A stretch of 64,000 nt of DNA from Micrococcus cohnii (GCF_014205175.1 NZ_JACHNA010000001.1:1674001-1738000); one strand, 5' to 3'; shown: positions 35,883-44,861, counted from the first letter of the stretch. Program-made: numbers and translations. The notes: generated by a model not told the origin, from the sequence alone.

Positions 35883-37451
35883 TCAGCGCAGCGGACCCTT
35901 CACGATCTTCCCGGCCGCGTTCTTCGGCAGCGCGTCATGGACGAACACCTCGCGCGGGGTCTTGTACCGGGCCAGCCGCTCCCGCAGGAACGCCAGCAGC
36001 TCGCTCGGCGTCACGTCCACGCTCTGCGCCAGGGCGACGTGCGCGACGACGTCCTCTCCGTACCGTTCGCTGGGCCGCCCGACGACGACGGCCTCGACGA
36101 CGGCCGGGTGTTCGTAGAGGACCTCTTCCACCTCACGCGGATACACGTTGTAGCCGCCGGTGATGATGATGTCCTTCTGCCGGTCCACGATCACGTAGTA
36201 CCCGGCCTCGTCGCGTCGGGCGAGATCGCCGGAGCGCAGCCATCCGTCGGCGTCGAAGGCGGCGGCAGTGGCCGTCTCGTCGCCGCGGTAGCCGGGCATC
36301 ACGGCTTCGCCGCGCATGCGCAGCTCGCCGACGGTCTGGGTGTCCGACTCCGGCACGACGGTCTCGGTGACGGTGCCGTCGTCGTGTTCCTGGGAGACCA
36401 CGATGCGGAACTGCATGCCGTCCATGGGCAGCCCCACCGTGCCGGGCCGGTTGGGCACGTCGACGGGGTTGATGCAGACGGCGCCGCAGCCCTCAGACAG
36501 GCCGTAGCCCTCGCTGAGCGGCACCCCGACGAGCGACTCCACGGCACGCAGCGTGTCCAGCGGCAGAGAGGCGCCGCCGGAGATCATGCGCCGCAGTCCG
36601 GAGAGGTCGGCGGGGGTGCCGGCGGCCTCGCGCGTTCGGGCGGCTGAGACGAGCGCACCCCAGATGGTGGGGACGCCGGCCGCCACGGTGACGCCGTCGC
36701 GGACGAACTGCTCGAGGGCCTGACGCGGCTCGAACCGGCTGGTCGCGGAGATCGTCGCCCCGACGACCAAGGCGCTGGTGAGCACGATGCAGAATCCGAA
36801 GACGTGGAAGAACGGCAGGGCGCCGTAGAGGACGTCGCCGTGGCGGATCTTCGTGAGCGACTCGACCGTGGAGATCGCCGACGCCCGCACGTTCATGTGC
36901 GTGAGGCGGGCCGGCTTCGGCTTGCCCGTGGTGCCGGAGGTGTAGATCAGCAGGGCGTCGTCCCCCGGGTCGCGCGGAACGGGGTCGGCGACGGGCTCGA
37001 CGCCCGCGAGCAGCTCCGGCAGGTCGGCGGGGGCGTGGCTGAGGCAGTCGATGCTGCAGGTTGCGGCGGCCTGCCCGGGGGCGTCCAGACCGGGCTGGGT
37101 CCACACGAGGCGGACGTCGGAGTCGGAGAAGTGGTGGTCGAGCTCACGGGCGGTGAGCTGCGGGTTCAGCGGCACCACGACGGCACCGAGACGAACGGTC
37201 GCGAAGAAGACGACCGGGAACGTGAGCGAGTTCGGCGTGACCAGGGCGACGGCGTCGCCGGCCGTGACACCGCGCTGACGCAGCAGACCGGCGGCCCGGG
37301 CCACGAGGTCCTGCAACTGCGCGTAGGTGAGGCGCTGCTCGCCGTGAATCCAGGCGGTCGTCTCGGGCCAGCGGCGGGCTGCCTCGTCGAGCAGGTCGGC
37401 CAGGTGGCCCGGGCGGCGGGTCTGGGCGGCGGGGACGGACTGCTCGGTCAT
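35883..37451 (-). CDS. Long-chain acyl-CoA ligase (FadD-like)
   Basis: A 522-residue adenylate-forming ligase. The phosphate loop is LLIYTSGTTGKPKPARLTH. The remaining motifs are EGYGLSEGCGAV, GWLRSGDLARRDEAGYYVIVDRQKDIII, GYNVYPREVEEVL and the catalytic lysine in NAAGKIVKGPLR. The pattern fits the FadD / class I long-chain ligases and 4-coumarate-type ligases more than acetyl-CoA synthetases. It activates a fatty or arylalkanoic acid for degradation or lipid synthesis. AGGAG lies 10 nt before the ATG. No beta-oxidation genes adjoin it. Confidence 0.86.
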   Translation of the reverse strand: MTEQSVPAAQTRRPGHLADLLDEAARRWPETTAWIHGEQRLTYAQLQDLVARAAGLLRQRGVTAGDAVALVTPNSLTFPVVFFATVRLGAVVVPLNPQLTARELDHHFSDSDVRLVWTQPGLDAPGQAAATCSIDCLSHAPADLPELLAGVEPVADPVPRDPGDDALLIYTSGTTGKPKPARLTHMNVRASAISTVESLTKIRHGDVLYGALPFFHVFGFCIVLTSALVVGATISATSRFEPRQALEQFVRDGVTVAAGVPTIWGALVSAARTREAAGTPADLSGLRRMISGGASLPLDTLRAVESLVGVPLSEGYGLSEGCGAVCINPVDVPNRPGTVGLPMDGMQFRIVVSQEHDDGTVTETVVPESDTQTVGELRMRGEAVMPGYRGDETATAAAFDADGWLRSGDLARRDEAGYYVIVDRQKDIIITGGYNVYPREVEEVLYEHPAVVEAVVVGRPSERYGEDVVAHVALAQSVDVTPSELLAFLRERLARYKTPREVFVHDALPKNAAGKIVKGPLR

Positions 37452-37597
37452 GGGGCGGGTGCTCCTGCACATCGGGGCGGCGGGGAATCGAGGCGGGGAC
37501 GGACCGCCGGCGGGCGCCGCAGGGATAGGGCCTCGTACAGAGTAGGGGCCAGGCATGGAGAGGGCACCACGCGAGCGAGCATGGTGAGCTGTGCAGC

Positions 37598-38314
37598 TCA
37601 GGCGACGTCAGTCACCGTGGCCGACAAGAACCTCTCGTAGGCCCAAGCCAGCTGCTCTTTCCCGGGTCGATTCGCCCGCGTCTCGGGCAGCTTCATCAGC
37701 GGCTGGCCATGCAATTCCTGCAGTCCGTGGCGGAGCATCGGGCCGTCGACTTCGTCGAGCAGGTCCTGACGAATCTCGACGATCGGCCTGCCCGCTGCAG
37801 GCCGGATCCCCAAGAACTTGCTATCGAAGGCGGCGTGGTGAATCTTGCACAACGACAGACCGTTCGTCACCGTGGGCAGTCCCAGCTCGTGGTGGTCGGG
37901 CACGATGTGGGCGGCATCGAGAAGTTCCGGATGCGCGAAGTTACACACCGCACACCGATTGTCGTAGGCGACGAGCACCGTGGACCGGAAGACCGGCTGA
38001 TGAAGTCGCACCTTGGTTTCTCGGTAAAGATAACGGCGCAGCGACGACTCCATGGGCGACTCTTCCATGAGTCCCTCATCGACATCTTCTGATTCAACCG
38101 GCGACAACACGAATTGTTGTTTCTCTTCTTCTTCGCCGAGCAAGACGACGGGCGCCACCGCCTGGTAACGCGCCGGACTCATGCCCACACCGACAAACCA
38201 GATCAGAGGGAGCGACTGCATCATCGCCGTCCGAAGTCCCACGTTGTCCGGATGATTTCGATCATCGCCACGCCACTTGTACCTCACCAAGCCGTCCGCG
38301 CCGACCTCCCTCAC
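37598..38314 (-). pseudogene. 5'-truncated HNH endonuclease gene
   Basis: The readable 238 residues match the C-terminal three quarters of stand-alone HNH DNases annotated as putative restriction endonucleases. RYKWRGDD, PLIWFVGV, then CAVCNFAHPELLDAAHIVPDHHELG with NGLSLCKIHHAAFD form the zinc-bound HNH site. Homologs normally have roughly 80-100 more residues before the RYK block; here a stop codon lies two codons upstream of the first possible start (GTG 38314). A 73-bp palindromic element begins 8 bp further on. The nuclease core is intact, so a short product might be made, but the N-terminal recognition part is missing. Confidence 0.7.
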
Positions 38315-38321
38315 GGCTCAC

Positions 38322-38394
38322 GAAACAACCGACGTTGTGCAACATTACCGATGTATAGCGCGTCGGTAATGTTGCAGAACGTCGGGATTTTCGG
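38322..38394. repeat. Dispersed palindromic element, copy A
   Basis: Inner arms at 38330-38352 and 38364-38386 are 23 bases each and pair with a single mismatch around an 11-base loop; outer CGAAA/TTTCG extends the pairing. The core words CCGACGTT, GCAACATT and ACCGA recur in copies B and C. It abuts the truncated HNH gene. The remaining DNA to 38632 shows only a small hairpin (GGTCTC/GAGACC) and no gene. Confidence 0.8.
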
Positions 38395-38632
38395 CGAGGG
38401 GGAGGGAGGGGTGAGAGTAGGTGCCGAGAGGGCAGCTCTCATTCATCAGGAAGGTCTCTCGCTGAGACCGGGCCCGCACCGGGTCCTGTGCTTGCGCTAG
38501 ACAATGCGGCCCGGCCCCCGACACGTGCTCAACGAGACCGGCCACAGCCTCGGGCCAATCCTGCGCGACCACGCACTCACGCTGTTCACCCCCGCGACCT
38601 GCCTGTGGCGCCGTGCATCATGGCGCGGCGAC

Positions 38633-39778
38633 TCAGCTGGCCTCCTGCCGCCGGTACTCGCGCCACTGGCCCGCCGCCACCAGCACGATCACCGTCACCC
38701 ACGCGACGTTCCACCAGGACAGCCGCCCGTCGGTCAGGAACGTGCCGAGGCTGATCGTCAGAACCAGCGCCGCCATCCCGGTGTAGAGCCAGGCCATGCG
38801 TCGGCTGGCCGCCGCCCGGTCCCGTCGGAATCGCGCGGCATACCGGGCCGGGGCCCCGAACTCCTCGACCAACGGGCGCCCGGACTCCGCCGCGTGGGCC
38901 CGGGCCTCGCGCACGATCTCCCGCACCCGCGCCTCGGGCAGGTCCATGCGCAGCCGCAAGGTCCCGGCCAGCTCCTCGGCCCAGGCATCGTCGGCCCACG
39001 CGTCGTCGGCCAGCCCGGCGGCTGCAGCCTCGGACGTCGTACGGGCGGGAGGGGCCTGCGGCAGCATCTTCTCGGCCAGCCACGCGAGCGCCCCGTAGGC
39101 GGGGGTCAGGGCGAACAGCCACAGCGTGGAGCCGGTGAACAGGCGCGTGCCCGCATTGACCTCGACCAGCCAGAACGCGATCGCGCAGGCCATTGCCGCC
39201 AGGGCCGCGGCACACGTGAGCACCGCGACCAGGCGCGAGGCACGCACGAGCATCCGCTCCCACAGCGTCATGACGGTCACCCCGGTCACGCCCACCAGAC
39301 CGGGGGCGAGCAGGGTCCCCCAGGAGACGTTCGTGGTGAGGCCGTCGCGGATCAGCCAGACCACCGCGAACAGCACCGACGTGCCCGCCGCGACCGTCAG
39401 CCCGACCGGCAGCACGTCCCGCCACGTGGCGTTCGGGGAGGAGTCGACGAGCGGCTCGCCTGCCTCGGCCGCGTCGTCCTGGACCTGCCGGGCGAACTCG
39501 TCGGGCGTGCCGAACAGGGCCTCGGGGCCCTCGCCGCTCTCGTGGACCGCGGCGGCGACGCGACGCAGCTCACGCCGGGCGGCGGCGGTGGACACCCCGT
39601 CCATGCCCAGCCGGAAGGTGACCAGGCTCGCCCACACGACGTCCTGCTCGACCGGGTCGGCGCCGACCTCAGCGCGAGCGTGGCCGACCTCATCGATGAC
39701 GTCGACGAGATCGCGCGGCGGGCGGGGCGCGTCGCCGGGGCGGTCGCGCCAGTCGTGTCGGTCGGGGGTCGCGGTCAT
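38633..39778 (-). CDS. Integral membrane protein with DUF1700/HAAS-like helical segments, PadR partner
   Basis: A 381-residue protein. An N-terminal helical soluble part (about residues 20-110) and a C-terminal one (about 270-330, with LPEARVREIVREARAHA and RPLVEEFGAPARYA) resemble the short regulatory helical domains of PadR-associated permeases. Between and after them are about six transmembrane segments in pairs (about 118-165, 180-245 and 340-372). It overlaps the upstream PadR regulator gene by 4 bp (ATGA). Such PadR/membrane-protein pairs are common in Gram-positive bacteria, often linked to envelope stress or antibiotic response. No enzymatic motif is seen. Confidence 0.72.
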   Translation of the reverse strand: MTATPDRHDWRDRPGDAPRPPRDLVDVIDEVGHARAEVGADPVEQDVVWASLVTFRLGMDGVSTAAARRELRRVAAAVHESGEGPEALFGTPDEFARQVQDDAAEAGEPLVDSSPNATWRDVLPVGLTVAAGTSVLFAVVWLIRDGLTTNVSWGTLLAPGLVGVTGVTVMTLWERMLVRASRLVAVLTCAAALAAMACAIAFWLVEVNAGTRLFTGSTLWLFALTPAYGALAWLAEKMLPQAPPARTTSEAAAAGLADDAWADDAWAEELAGTLRLRMDLPEARVREIVREARAHAAESGRPLVEEFGAPARYAARFRRDRAAASRRMAWLYTGMAALVLTISLGTFLTDGRLSWWNVAWVTVIVLVAAGQWREYRRQEAS

Positions 39779-40137
39779 GGTCGAGTCCCTTCTGCGGTGT
39801 CGTCGGCGAGCGTGCCGAGGGCGTCGGCGAGGCGGTGCAGCTCGGCGACGGCGTCGCGGTGGGCGCGGCGGCCCGCCTCGGTGAGGGCGTAGTCCTTGCG
39901 GCCGGGGCCGGAGGCGCCCTCGACCCAGCGGGCGGTGACGTGCCCGGCCTCCTCGAGCCGGCCAAGCACGGGGTACAGCGACCCGCCGCGCAGGCGTCCG
40001 AAGCCGTGCTCGGCGAGCGCCTGGGCGATGCCGTAGCCGTGCAGCGGCCCGGCGGCGAGGCTGCCGAGGATCGCCGGTTCGAGCGCGGCGCGCACCCAGG
40101 CGGAGGGCCACGGGGCGGGGTCTGGTGTCTCGGTCAC
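39775..40137 (-). CDS. PadR family transcriptional regulator
   Basis: A 120-residue winged helix-turn-helix protein. PAILGSLAAGPLHGYGIAQAL and RLRGGSLYPVLGRLEEAGHVTA are the hallmark PadR blocks, followed by YALTEAGRRAH and a dimerisation helix. The start is GTG 40137; the stop overlaps the membrane protein gene. The promoter is unusually clear, and a palindrome lies between the -35 and the start codon, so autorepression is likely. Confidence 0.93.
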   Translation of the reverse strand: MTETPDPAPWPSAWVRAALEPAILGSLAAGPLHGYGIAQALAEHGFGRLRGGSLYPVLGRLEEAGHVTARWVEGASGPGRKDYALTEAGRRAHRDAVAELHRLADALGTLADDTAEGTRP

Positions 40138-40140
40138 GGA

Positions 40141-40176
40141 TCTAAGTATATTCCGTACCTAGATACTGTCGAGACC
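40141..40176 (-). promoter_or_regulatory. padR promoter with embedded operator
   Basis: Read on the minus strand: TCGACA, a 16-bp spacer, TATACT (40150-40145), then 7 nt to the GTG start, consistent with a leaderless mRNA. An inverted repeat TCTAAGTA-N7-TACCTAGA (plus strand 40141-40163) covers the -10 and spacer, where a repressor would block RNA polymerase. This AT-rich block stands out from its surroundings. Confidence 0.72.
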
Positions 40177-40213
40177 TGAGGTGGCTGCCCCCTGCCTCTC
40201 CCCTTTCCATGGC

Positions 40214-40270
40214 TGCGTGGTCACTTTCTGCCGCTAGAACGCGCCGATGGCGACAGAAAGTGACCACGCA
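40214..40270 (-). terminator. Perfect 17-bp inverted repeat after bioN
   Basis: TGCGTGGTCACTTTCTG (40214-40230) is exactly complementary to 40254-40270, with a 23-base interior that continues partial pairing. It lies 40 bp downstream of the bioN stop on the minus strand and before the padR promoter region, so it is a probable terminator of the bioMN transcript. Confidence 0.68.
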
Positions 40271-40309
40271 ACGCAAGGAGGAGAGGGGCGGCGGGCGGCC
40301 GGCTCCCGA

Positions 40310-40960
40310 CTAGTCGATCCCCCGGGCCGCCAGCGCGTCGCCCACATCGTCGGCGTGTTTGAACGCGAGCACCAGCAGCGGCAGCACCCACGCCCACGGC
40401 GTCATCCGCACGCCCCGACTGGCCTGCGCATGTCGGATCTGCACGGCCAGGGCCCGCAGATGGCCGATCGAACTGAGCACCAGCCCCATCGCCAGGCCGA
40501 CGCGCTCGGGCCGAATCCCGACCCTGTTCAGCGCCGGCCCGAGCAGGGGCACCCGCATGAGCGGTGTCAGCACCGCTTCGGCCACCGCCACCATCGCGGC
40601 GATCCGCGTGGTGCGCGTGACGATCTGCGCCGCGAGCACCAGCCCGAGCACCCGCCCGACGGAGGCGATGGCCGCGACCGGCCCGAGCACGACCCACTGG
40701 AACGCCAGCAGCACCGCGTAGAACCACCACAGCGCCCGCAGGTCGCCGAGAAGCATGCGCGCGCCCCGCCCGACACCGAAGGCCACGACGTACGCGGACA
40801 CCGCCACCGCGACGGACAGCGCGGCGACCCCCGACCCGAGACCGGGCCACAGCGCGGGCCCGAGGGTCAGCCCCAGTGCCCACAGCGCGAACACGGCGAG
40901 CTTCAGCCCGGCCGGGCACCGGTGCAGGAGCGAATCCCCCGCGATGTACAGCGAGATCAC
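40310..40960 (-). CDS. bioN: Energy-coupling factor transmembrane protein (EcfT/BioN)
   Basis: A 216-residue membrane protein with about five hydrophobic helices. The cytoplasmic coupling helices show the EcfT Ala-Arg-Gly-type motifs, QASRGVR (about residues 179-185) and DALAARG near the C terminus. It couples ATP hydrolysis by BioM to movement of the BioY substrate-binding subunit. The start overlaps the bioM stop by 4 bp. BioN is chosen rather than a shared EcfT because bioM and bioY are in the same neighbourhood. Confidence 0.88.
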   Translation of the reverse strand: MISLYIAGDSLLHRCPAGLKLAVFALWALGLTLGPALWPGLGSGVAALSVAVAVSAYVVAFGVGRGARMLLGDLRALWWFYAVLLAFQWVVLGPVAAIASVGRVLGLVLAAQIVTRTTRIAAMVAVAEAVLTPLMRVPLLGPALNRVGIRPERVGLAMGLVLSSIGHLRALAVQIRHAQASRGVRMTPWAWVLPLLVLAFKHADDVGDALAARGID

Positions 40961-41775
40961 CGGGCCGCCTCCCCGGAGCCTTCGCCCGCCTCACCGGGGC
41001 CGTCGGCCGCCTCCCCGAGCGCTCCGCCGAGCTCCCCGGCCACGGCCTCGTCGAGGAACCGTTCGTACTCACGCACGACGTCCCCGGCCGGCCCCGTCGC
41101 CCGCACCCGGCCCTGATGAACCCAGACGGCGTCATCGCAGGCTCGGGCCAGGTCGAGGTCATGGGTGACGAGCAGCAGCTGGAACCCGTCGGCCGCGAGC
41201 AGCCGATCGGCGATGATCCTGCGGTGTCGCCCGTCGAGCAGGGAGGTGGGCTCGTCGGCGATCACGAGGCTCGGCTCGGCCGCCGTCACCGCGCACATCG
41301 CCAGCCGCTGCGCCTGGCCGCTGGAGAGCGCCAGGCACGGCCGGTCGGCGAGCTCGGTCAGCCGGTGTTCGGCGAGCGCCGCGTCGACCCGCGCGGCCAC
41401 CTCGGCCTTCGGTAGGCGTCGCCCATCGGGCCCGCGCAGCGCCTTGACGGTCAGCTCGACGTCCTCGCGCACCGTCGGCATCACCATCTGCGCGGCCGGG
41501 TTCGCGAACACGAACCCCACCACCCGGCGCAGCGACTTCACATCACGCACCGCGTCGACCCCGTGCACGTCGGCTTCCCCGGCCACGACGTCGGCCAGGC
41601 CCGCGATCGCCCGGGCCAGCGTGGACTTGCCGGAGCCGTTCTCCCCGACCACGGCGACGCGCGGCGCGTCCAGGCGCAGGTCGACGTCGCGCAACAGGGT
41701 CACGACGCCCTCGGCGCCGTCGGCCTCGACGCGGACCCCGCGCAGCTCCACGGCACGCTCGGTGGTGAACGTCAT
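40957..41775 (-). CDS. bioM: Biotin ECF transporter ATPase BioM
   Basis: A 272-residue ABC ATPase. Walker A is GENGSGKST (about residues 44-52), the Q-loop region is FANPAAQMV as in ECF ATPases, the signature LSSGQAQRL, Walker B LVIADEPT and the switch histidine in LLVTHDLD. The C-terminal 45 residues are an acidic, glycine-rich extension that is not part of the standard domain. GAGAGGA precedes the ATG. It is divergent from the thioesterase gene and coupled to bioN. Confidence 0.9.
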   Translation of the reverse strand: MTFTTERAVELRGVRVEADGAEGVVTLLRDVDLRLDAPRVAVVGENGSGKSTLARAIAGLADVVAGEADVHGVDAVRDVKSLRRVVGFVFANPAAQMVMPTVREDVELTVKALRGPDGRRLPKAEVAARVDAALAEHRLTELADRPCLALSSGQAQRLAMCAVTAAEPSLVIADEPTSLLDGRHRRIIADRLLAADGFQLLLVTHDLDLARACDDAVWVHQGRVRATGPAGDVVREYERFLDEAVAGELGGALGEAADGPGEAGEGSGEAAR

Positions 41776-41824
41776 GGCAGGGTCCTCTCGATCCGGGGGC
41801 GGGCAGCCCCTCTACGGTAGGGCC

Positions 41825-42325
41825 ATGGAACGCACCGACGACGCGCAGACCCCGACCACGACCGCCCGGCCACCCCGCGCCGCGCCCGTCCTCTCGCACC
41901 GTGAGGACGCCGACGTCTCCTACCGCACCCGCAAATGGGTGAAGCCGGAGGACCTGAACGCGAACGGCACGCTGTTCGGCGGGTCGCTGTTGCGGTGGAT
42001 CGACGAGGAGGCGGCGATCTACGCGATCATCCAGCTGGGCAACCGGCGCTCGGTGACGAAGCTGATCTCGGAGATCAACTTCCTGGCCTCAGCCGAGCAG
42101 GGCGACATGATCGAGATGGGCCTGCGCGCCGTGAGCTTCGGCCGCACTTCCCTGACGATGCGCGCGAAGGTGCGGAACATCATCACCGGCGAGGTCATCC
42201 TGACGATCGACAAGATCGTGTTCGTCTCCCTCGACGACGACGGAAACCCGAAGCCGCACGGCTACACGGACATCACCTACGACCGGGACCGTCTGCCCCG
42301 CGAGCCGAGCCGCGGCGCGGGCTGA
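41825..42325 (+). CDS. Hot-dog acyl-CoA thioesterase (YciA/BACH type)
   Basis: A 166-residue single hot-dog-domain protein. LNANGTLFGGSLLRWIDEEAAIYA contains the catalytic aspartate and the oxyanion glycines of acyl-CoA thioesterases of the YciA/cytosolic type, which hydrolyse a broad range of acyl-CoAs. TACGGT sits 6 nt before the ATG, suggesting a leaderless transcript. It lies among biotin transport and acyl-CoA genes but is read in the opposite direction, so a functional link is uncertain. It ends 20 bp from the convergent thiolase stop. Confidence 0.86.
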   Translation: MERTDDAQTPTTTARPPRAAPVLSHREDADVSYRTRKWVKPEDLNANGTLFGGSLLRWIDEEAAIYAIIQLGNRRSVTKLISEINFLASAEQGDMIEMGLRAVSFGRTSLTMRAKVRNIITGEVILTIDKIVFVSLDDDGNPKPHGYTDITYDRDRLPREPSRGAG

Positions 42326-42345
42326 GGCCGGGCCCGGGCGACGCG

Positions 42346-43557
42346 TCAGCCGACCTCGAGCAGCAACGCCACACCCATGCCGCCGGCCACCGCACACGTC
42401 ACGAGGGCACGCGAGCCCGGCGGCTCTCCCTGCAGCCGGCGCACCGCGTGCACGACGGCCACCGCCCCGGAGGCGCCCCACGGGTGCCCGAAGGCGAGCG
42501 CGCCCCCTCCGGCGTTCACGCGCGGGTCGACGCCCCACGCGTCGAACCGGGGGCCCGGACGGGGGCTCGGAGCGGCTCGGTCACCGGCGCCCGCGTCAGC
42601 CTCGGCGACGACGCCCTCCGGCGCACCGCCGGGCTCGCCGGCGAGGCCGAGTTCGTCGAGGGTCGCCAGCGCCTGCGCCGCGTATGCCTCGACCACCTCG
42701 ATCACAGCCAGGTCCTCCAGCCCGAAGCCTGTCTGCCCGAGCACCCGTCGGACCGCGGCGACCGGGGCAAGGCCGGGCAGGGCGGGATCACCGCCGGTCA
42801 GCGCCCCCGCGACGACGCGGCAGGGACGGCCGAGCGCGGCCGCACCGACGGACGGCCTGCTGTGATCAGGTTCGGCCCGAACCGCGGCGGCCCCGTCGGC
42901 GATGCGGGCGGCGGTCGCCCCGGTCACGGCGGTCGCGGGCTCGGCCTCGGCACGCACGGCGGTGAACCGGGCCAGCGCTCGGGCATCCAGACGACGGGGG
43001 CCGTCATCGCCGTCCAGCCTCGTCTCCGACGACACGGCGAGCGCGTGCGAGCGGGCGGCGAACCGTTCCTGCCGTTCACGGCCGATGCCCCGCTGGAGGG
43101 CCAGGGCGTCGGCGGCCGCGGTCATGCCGGGATCATGCCAGCCGACCGGCACCATGGGCGCCTGTGCATAGGGCACCCCGCCGATCGAGCGAGTCGGCGC
43201 GGTCGACGGGGACTCGACCCCGCCGCCGACGCACGAGGCACCGGTCAGGGAGGCGTGCTGGGCGGCCTGCAGCACCGCGAGCAGTCCGGAACCGCACTGC
43301 GCGTCGACGGTCCAGCCGGGCACTGGCTCGCCCAGCCCGGCGCCGAGCGCGGCGATCCGCCCCAGGTTCCCGCCCGGGCCGGTGCAGTTGCCGAGCACGA
43401 CGGCGGCCGGAGCCTCGGACGACCTGGGGCCGCTGCCGAGCCGCCCGACGACGGACGCTGCGAGCTCGCCCGCGCCGAGGTGTGCCTGCGCTCGGGAACG
43501 GGCCGTGATCGGTGTGCGGGCCGCGGCCGTGATCCACAGATTCTGAGGCAGGATCAT
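42346..43557 (-). CDS. Thiolase family protein in the bioY operon
   Basis: A 403-residue thiolase. The nucleophilic cysteine is in DAQCGSGLLAV (about residue 88), EAYAAQ replaces the usual NEAFA, the histidine is in NAGGGALAFGHPWGASG, and the second cysteine is in VTCAVAGGMG. It overlaps the upstream ligase gene by 4 bp, and that gene overlaps bioY by 1 nt, so the three are co-translated. It may add or remove two carbons from an acyl-CoA linked to biotin or pimelate metabolism; this is inferred from context alone. The divergent EAYAAQ block suggests an unusual substrate. Confidence 0.82.
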   Translation of the reverse strand: MILPQNLWITAAARTPITARSRAQAHLGAGELAASVVGRLGSGPRSSEAPAAVVLGNCTGPGGNLGRIAALGAGLGEPVPGWTVDAQCGSGLLAVLQAAQHASLTGASCVGGGVESPSTAPTRSIGGVPYAQAPMVPVGWHDPGMTAAADALALQRGIGRERQERFAARSHALAVSSETRLDGDDGPRRLDARALARFTAVRAEAEPATAVTGATAARIADGAAAVRAEPDHSRPSVGAAALGRPCRVVAGALTGGDPALPGLAPVAAVRRVLGQTGFGLEDLAVIEVVEAYAAQALATLDELGLAGEPGGAPEGVVAEADAGAGDRAAPSPRPGPRFDAWGVDPRVNAGGGALAFGHPWGASGAVAVVHAVRRLQGEPPGSRALVTCAVAGGMGVALLLEVG

Positions 43558-44861
43558 GCGCCGTCCTCGCCGCCGTCCGAACGGACATTCCGATCCTCGG
43601 CGTCCGGACGGACGCGCCGGACCTTGCCGCTGCTCGTGCGCTCGAGCGTCTCGACGGTCTGCCACCGGCGGGGGCGCGCGGCCGGGGACAGCCGACGGGG
43701 TGCCGCCGCCCGCAGCGCCGCGAGGGCCTCGTCGGCGGCCACACCCGGGGCGGGCTGCACCCACGCGGCCACGCGCTGCCCCAGGCGCCGGTCCTCGATG
43801 CCCAGCACGAGCACGGCGGCGGCCACGGGGCGGCCATCGGCTCCGGTCACGGCCTGCAGTTCAGCCTCGACGTCCGCGGGGTGGACGGTCGCCCCTCCGG
43901 TGAGGATCGCGTCGTCGGCGCGGCCGAGTACGCGCAGCACACCGCTCGCGGGGTCCCACGCGGCGCGGTCTCCGGTACGCAGGAACCCGTCCTCGGACCA
44001 GCGTGCAACCCCGTCGGAGAGGCGCGAGTCGTCGAGGGCGGCCAGGTGCGCAGAACGCACCTCGAGCGGGCCGACGGCCTCGTCGGCAGCACCCTCGCCG
44101 TCGACGCCCGCAGGCGCGTCGTCGTGCCCGACCCGCACCTCCACACCGGGCAGCGGCCGCAACCCGGTGCCGTCGTGGTCGACGGCGACGAAACTCGCCT
44201 CGGCCGACCCGTAGTAGTGGCTCAGGCGCAGCCCGTGAGCGGCGGCGCGTTCGCGGGCCCCATCGGGCAGGCGGTCCCCGCCGATCAGCAGCACTCGCAG
44301 TGTGGAGTCGGCGCTGTCATCGAGCAGGTCGAGCACGTCGAGCAGCTGGGCGGGCGTGGCATGCAGGGCGGCCGCGCCGCGCAGATCCTCGGCCCGCAGT
44401 CGGGCCCGGCCAGGAACGCGCAGCCGGGTACCGGTAGCGGCACAGAACGCGGCCGCGTTGACGGCCATCGAGGAGACCGGATGCACCGGCACGAGCAGCC
44501 CCTCCCCCGCGCTCAGGCCGAGCCACCCAGCGACGGCGCCGTGCCCGACCCGCCAGGACTCGTCGGTGCGCAGCACGACGCGCGGACGGCCGGTCGAGCC
44601 GGAAGTGAACGCGGCCCACCCGATGCGGGCGGCCGTCTCGGCGTCCCGTGCGGCGAGGTCGGCGAGGGCCTGCTCGGCCTGCGCCACCTGGGCCGCGAAC
44701 AGCTCCTCGGACCAGCGCTCGTCGCCGACGAGGGCGACGCTCCCGGCCGCGCGGGCGGCGAGTGCCTCGGCCAGGACCGCGGCACGGTCGCGGCCGCGTA
44801 CGGCATGCACAGATGGGACGCCTCCGCCGGGAGGACTGCCCCGCACCAGCGGCCGCGTCAT
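43554..44861 (-). CDS. Short AMP-dependent acyl-CoA ligase in the bioY operon
   Basis: A 435-residue adenylate-forming enzyme, shorter than FadD proteins and closer in size to MenE-type ligases. The phosphate loop AAFTSGSTGRPRVVLRT is present, then LSHYYGSAEASFVA, FLRTGDRAAWDP, VLGRADDAILTGGATVHPADVEAEL and the catalytic lysine in RTSSGKVRRVRP. Its start overlaps the bioY stop (TGATG) and its stop overlaps the thiolase start (ATGA). A carboxylate imported by BioY, or a biotin precursor such as pimelate, is the natural candidate substrate, but this is inference from gene order. Confidence 0.8.
   Translation of the reverse strand: MTRPLVRGSPPGGGVPSVHAVRGRDRAAVLAEALAARAAGSVALVGDERWSEELFAAQVAQAEQALADLAARDAETAARIGWAAFTSGSTGRPRVVLRTDESWRVGHGAVAGWLGLSAGEGLLVPVHPVSSMAVNAAAFCAATGTRLRVPGRARLRAEDLRGAAALHATPAQLLDVLDLLDDSADSTLRVLLIGGDRLPDGARERAAAHGLRLSHYYGSAEASFVAVDHDGTGLRPLPGVEVRVGHDDAPAGVDGEGAADEAVGPLEVRSAHLAALDDSRLSDGVARWSEDGFLRTGDRAAWDPASGVLRVLGRADDAILTGGATVHPADVEAELQAVTGADGRPVAAAVLVLGIEDRRLGQRVAAWVQPAPGVAADEALAALRAAAPRRLSPAARPRRWQTVETLERTSSGKVRRVRPDAEDRNVRSDGGEDGA

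Noticed and set aside
38440-38520. tRNA-like stem-loops downstream of element A
   Set aside because: Short GC hairpins are present, but there is no T-loop GTTCGA-type sequence or acceptor stem pairing.
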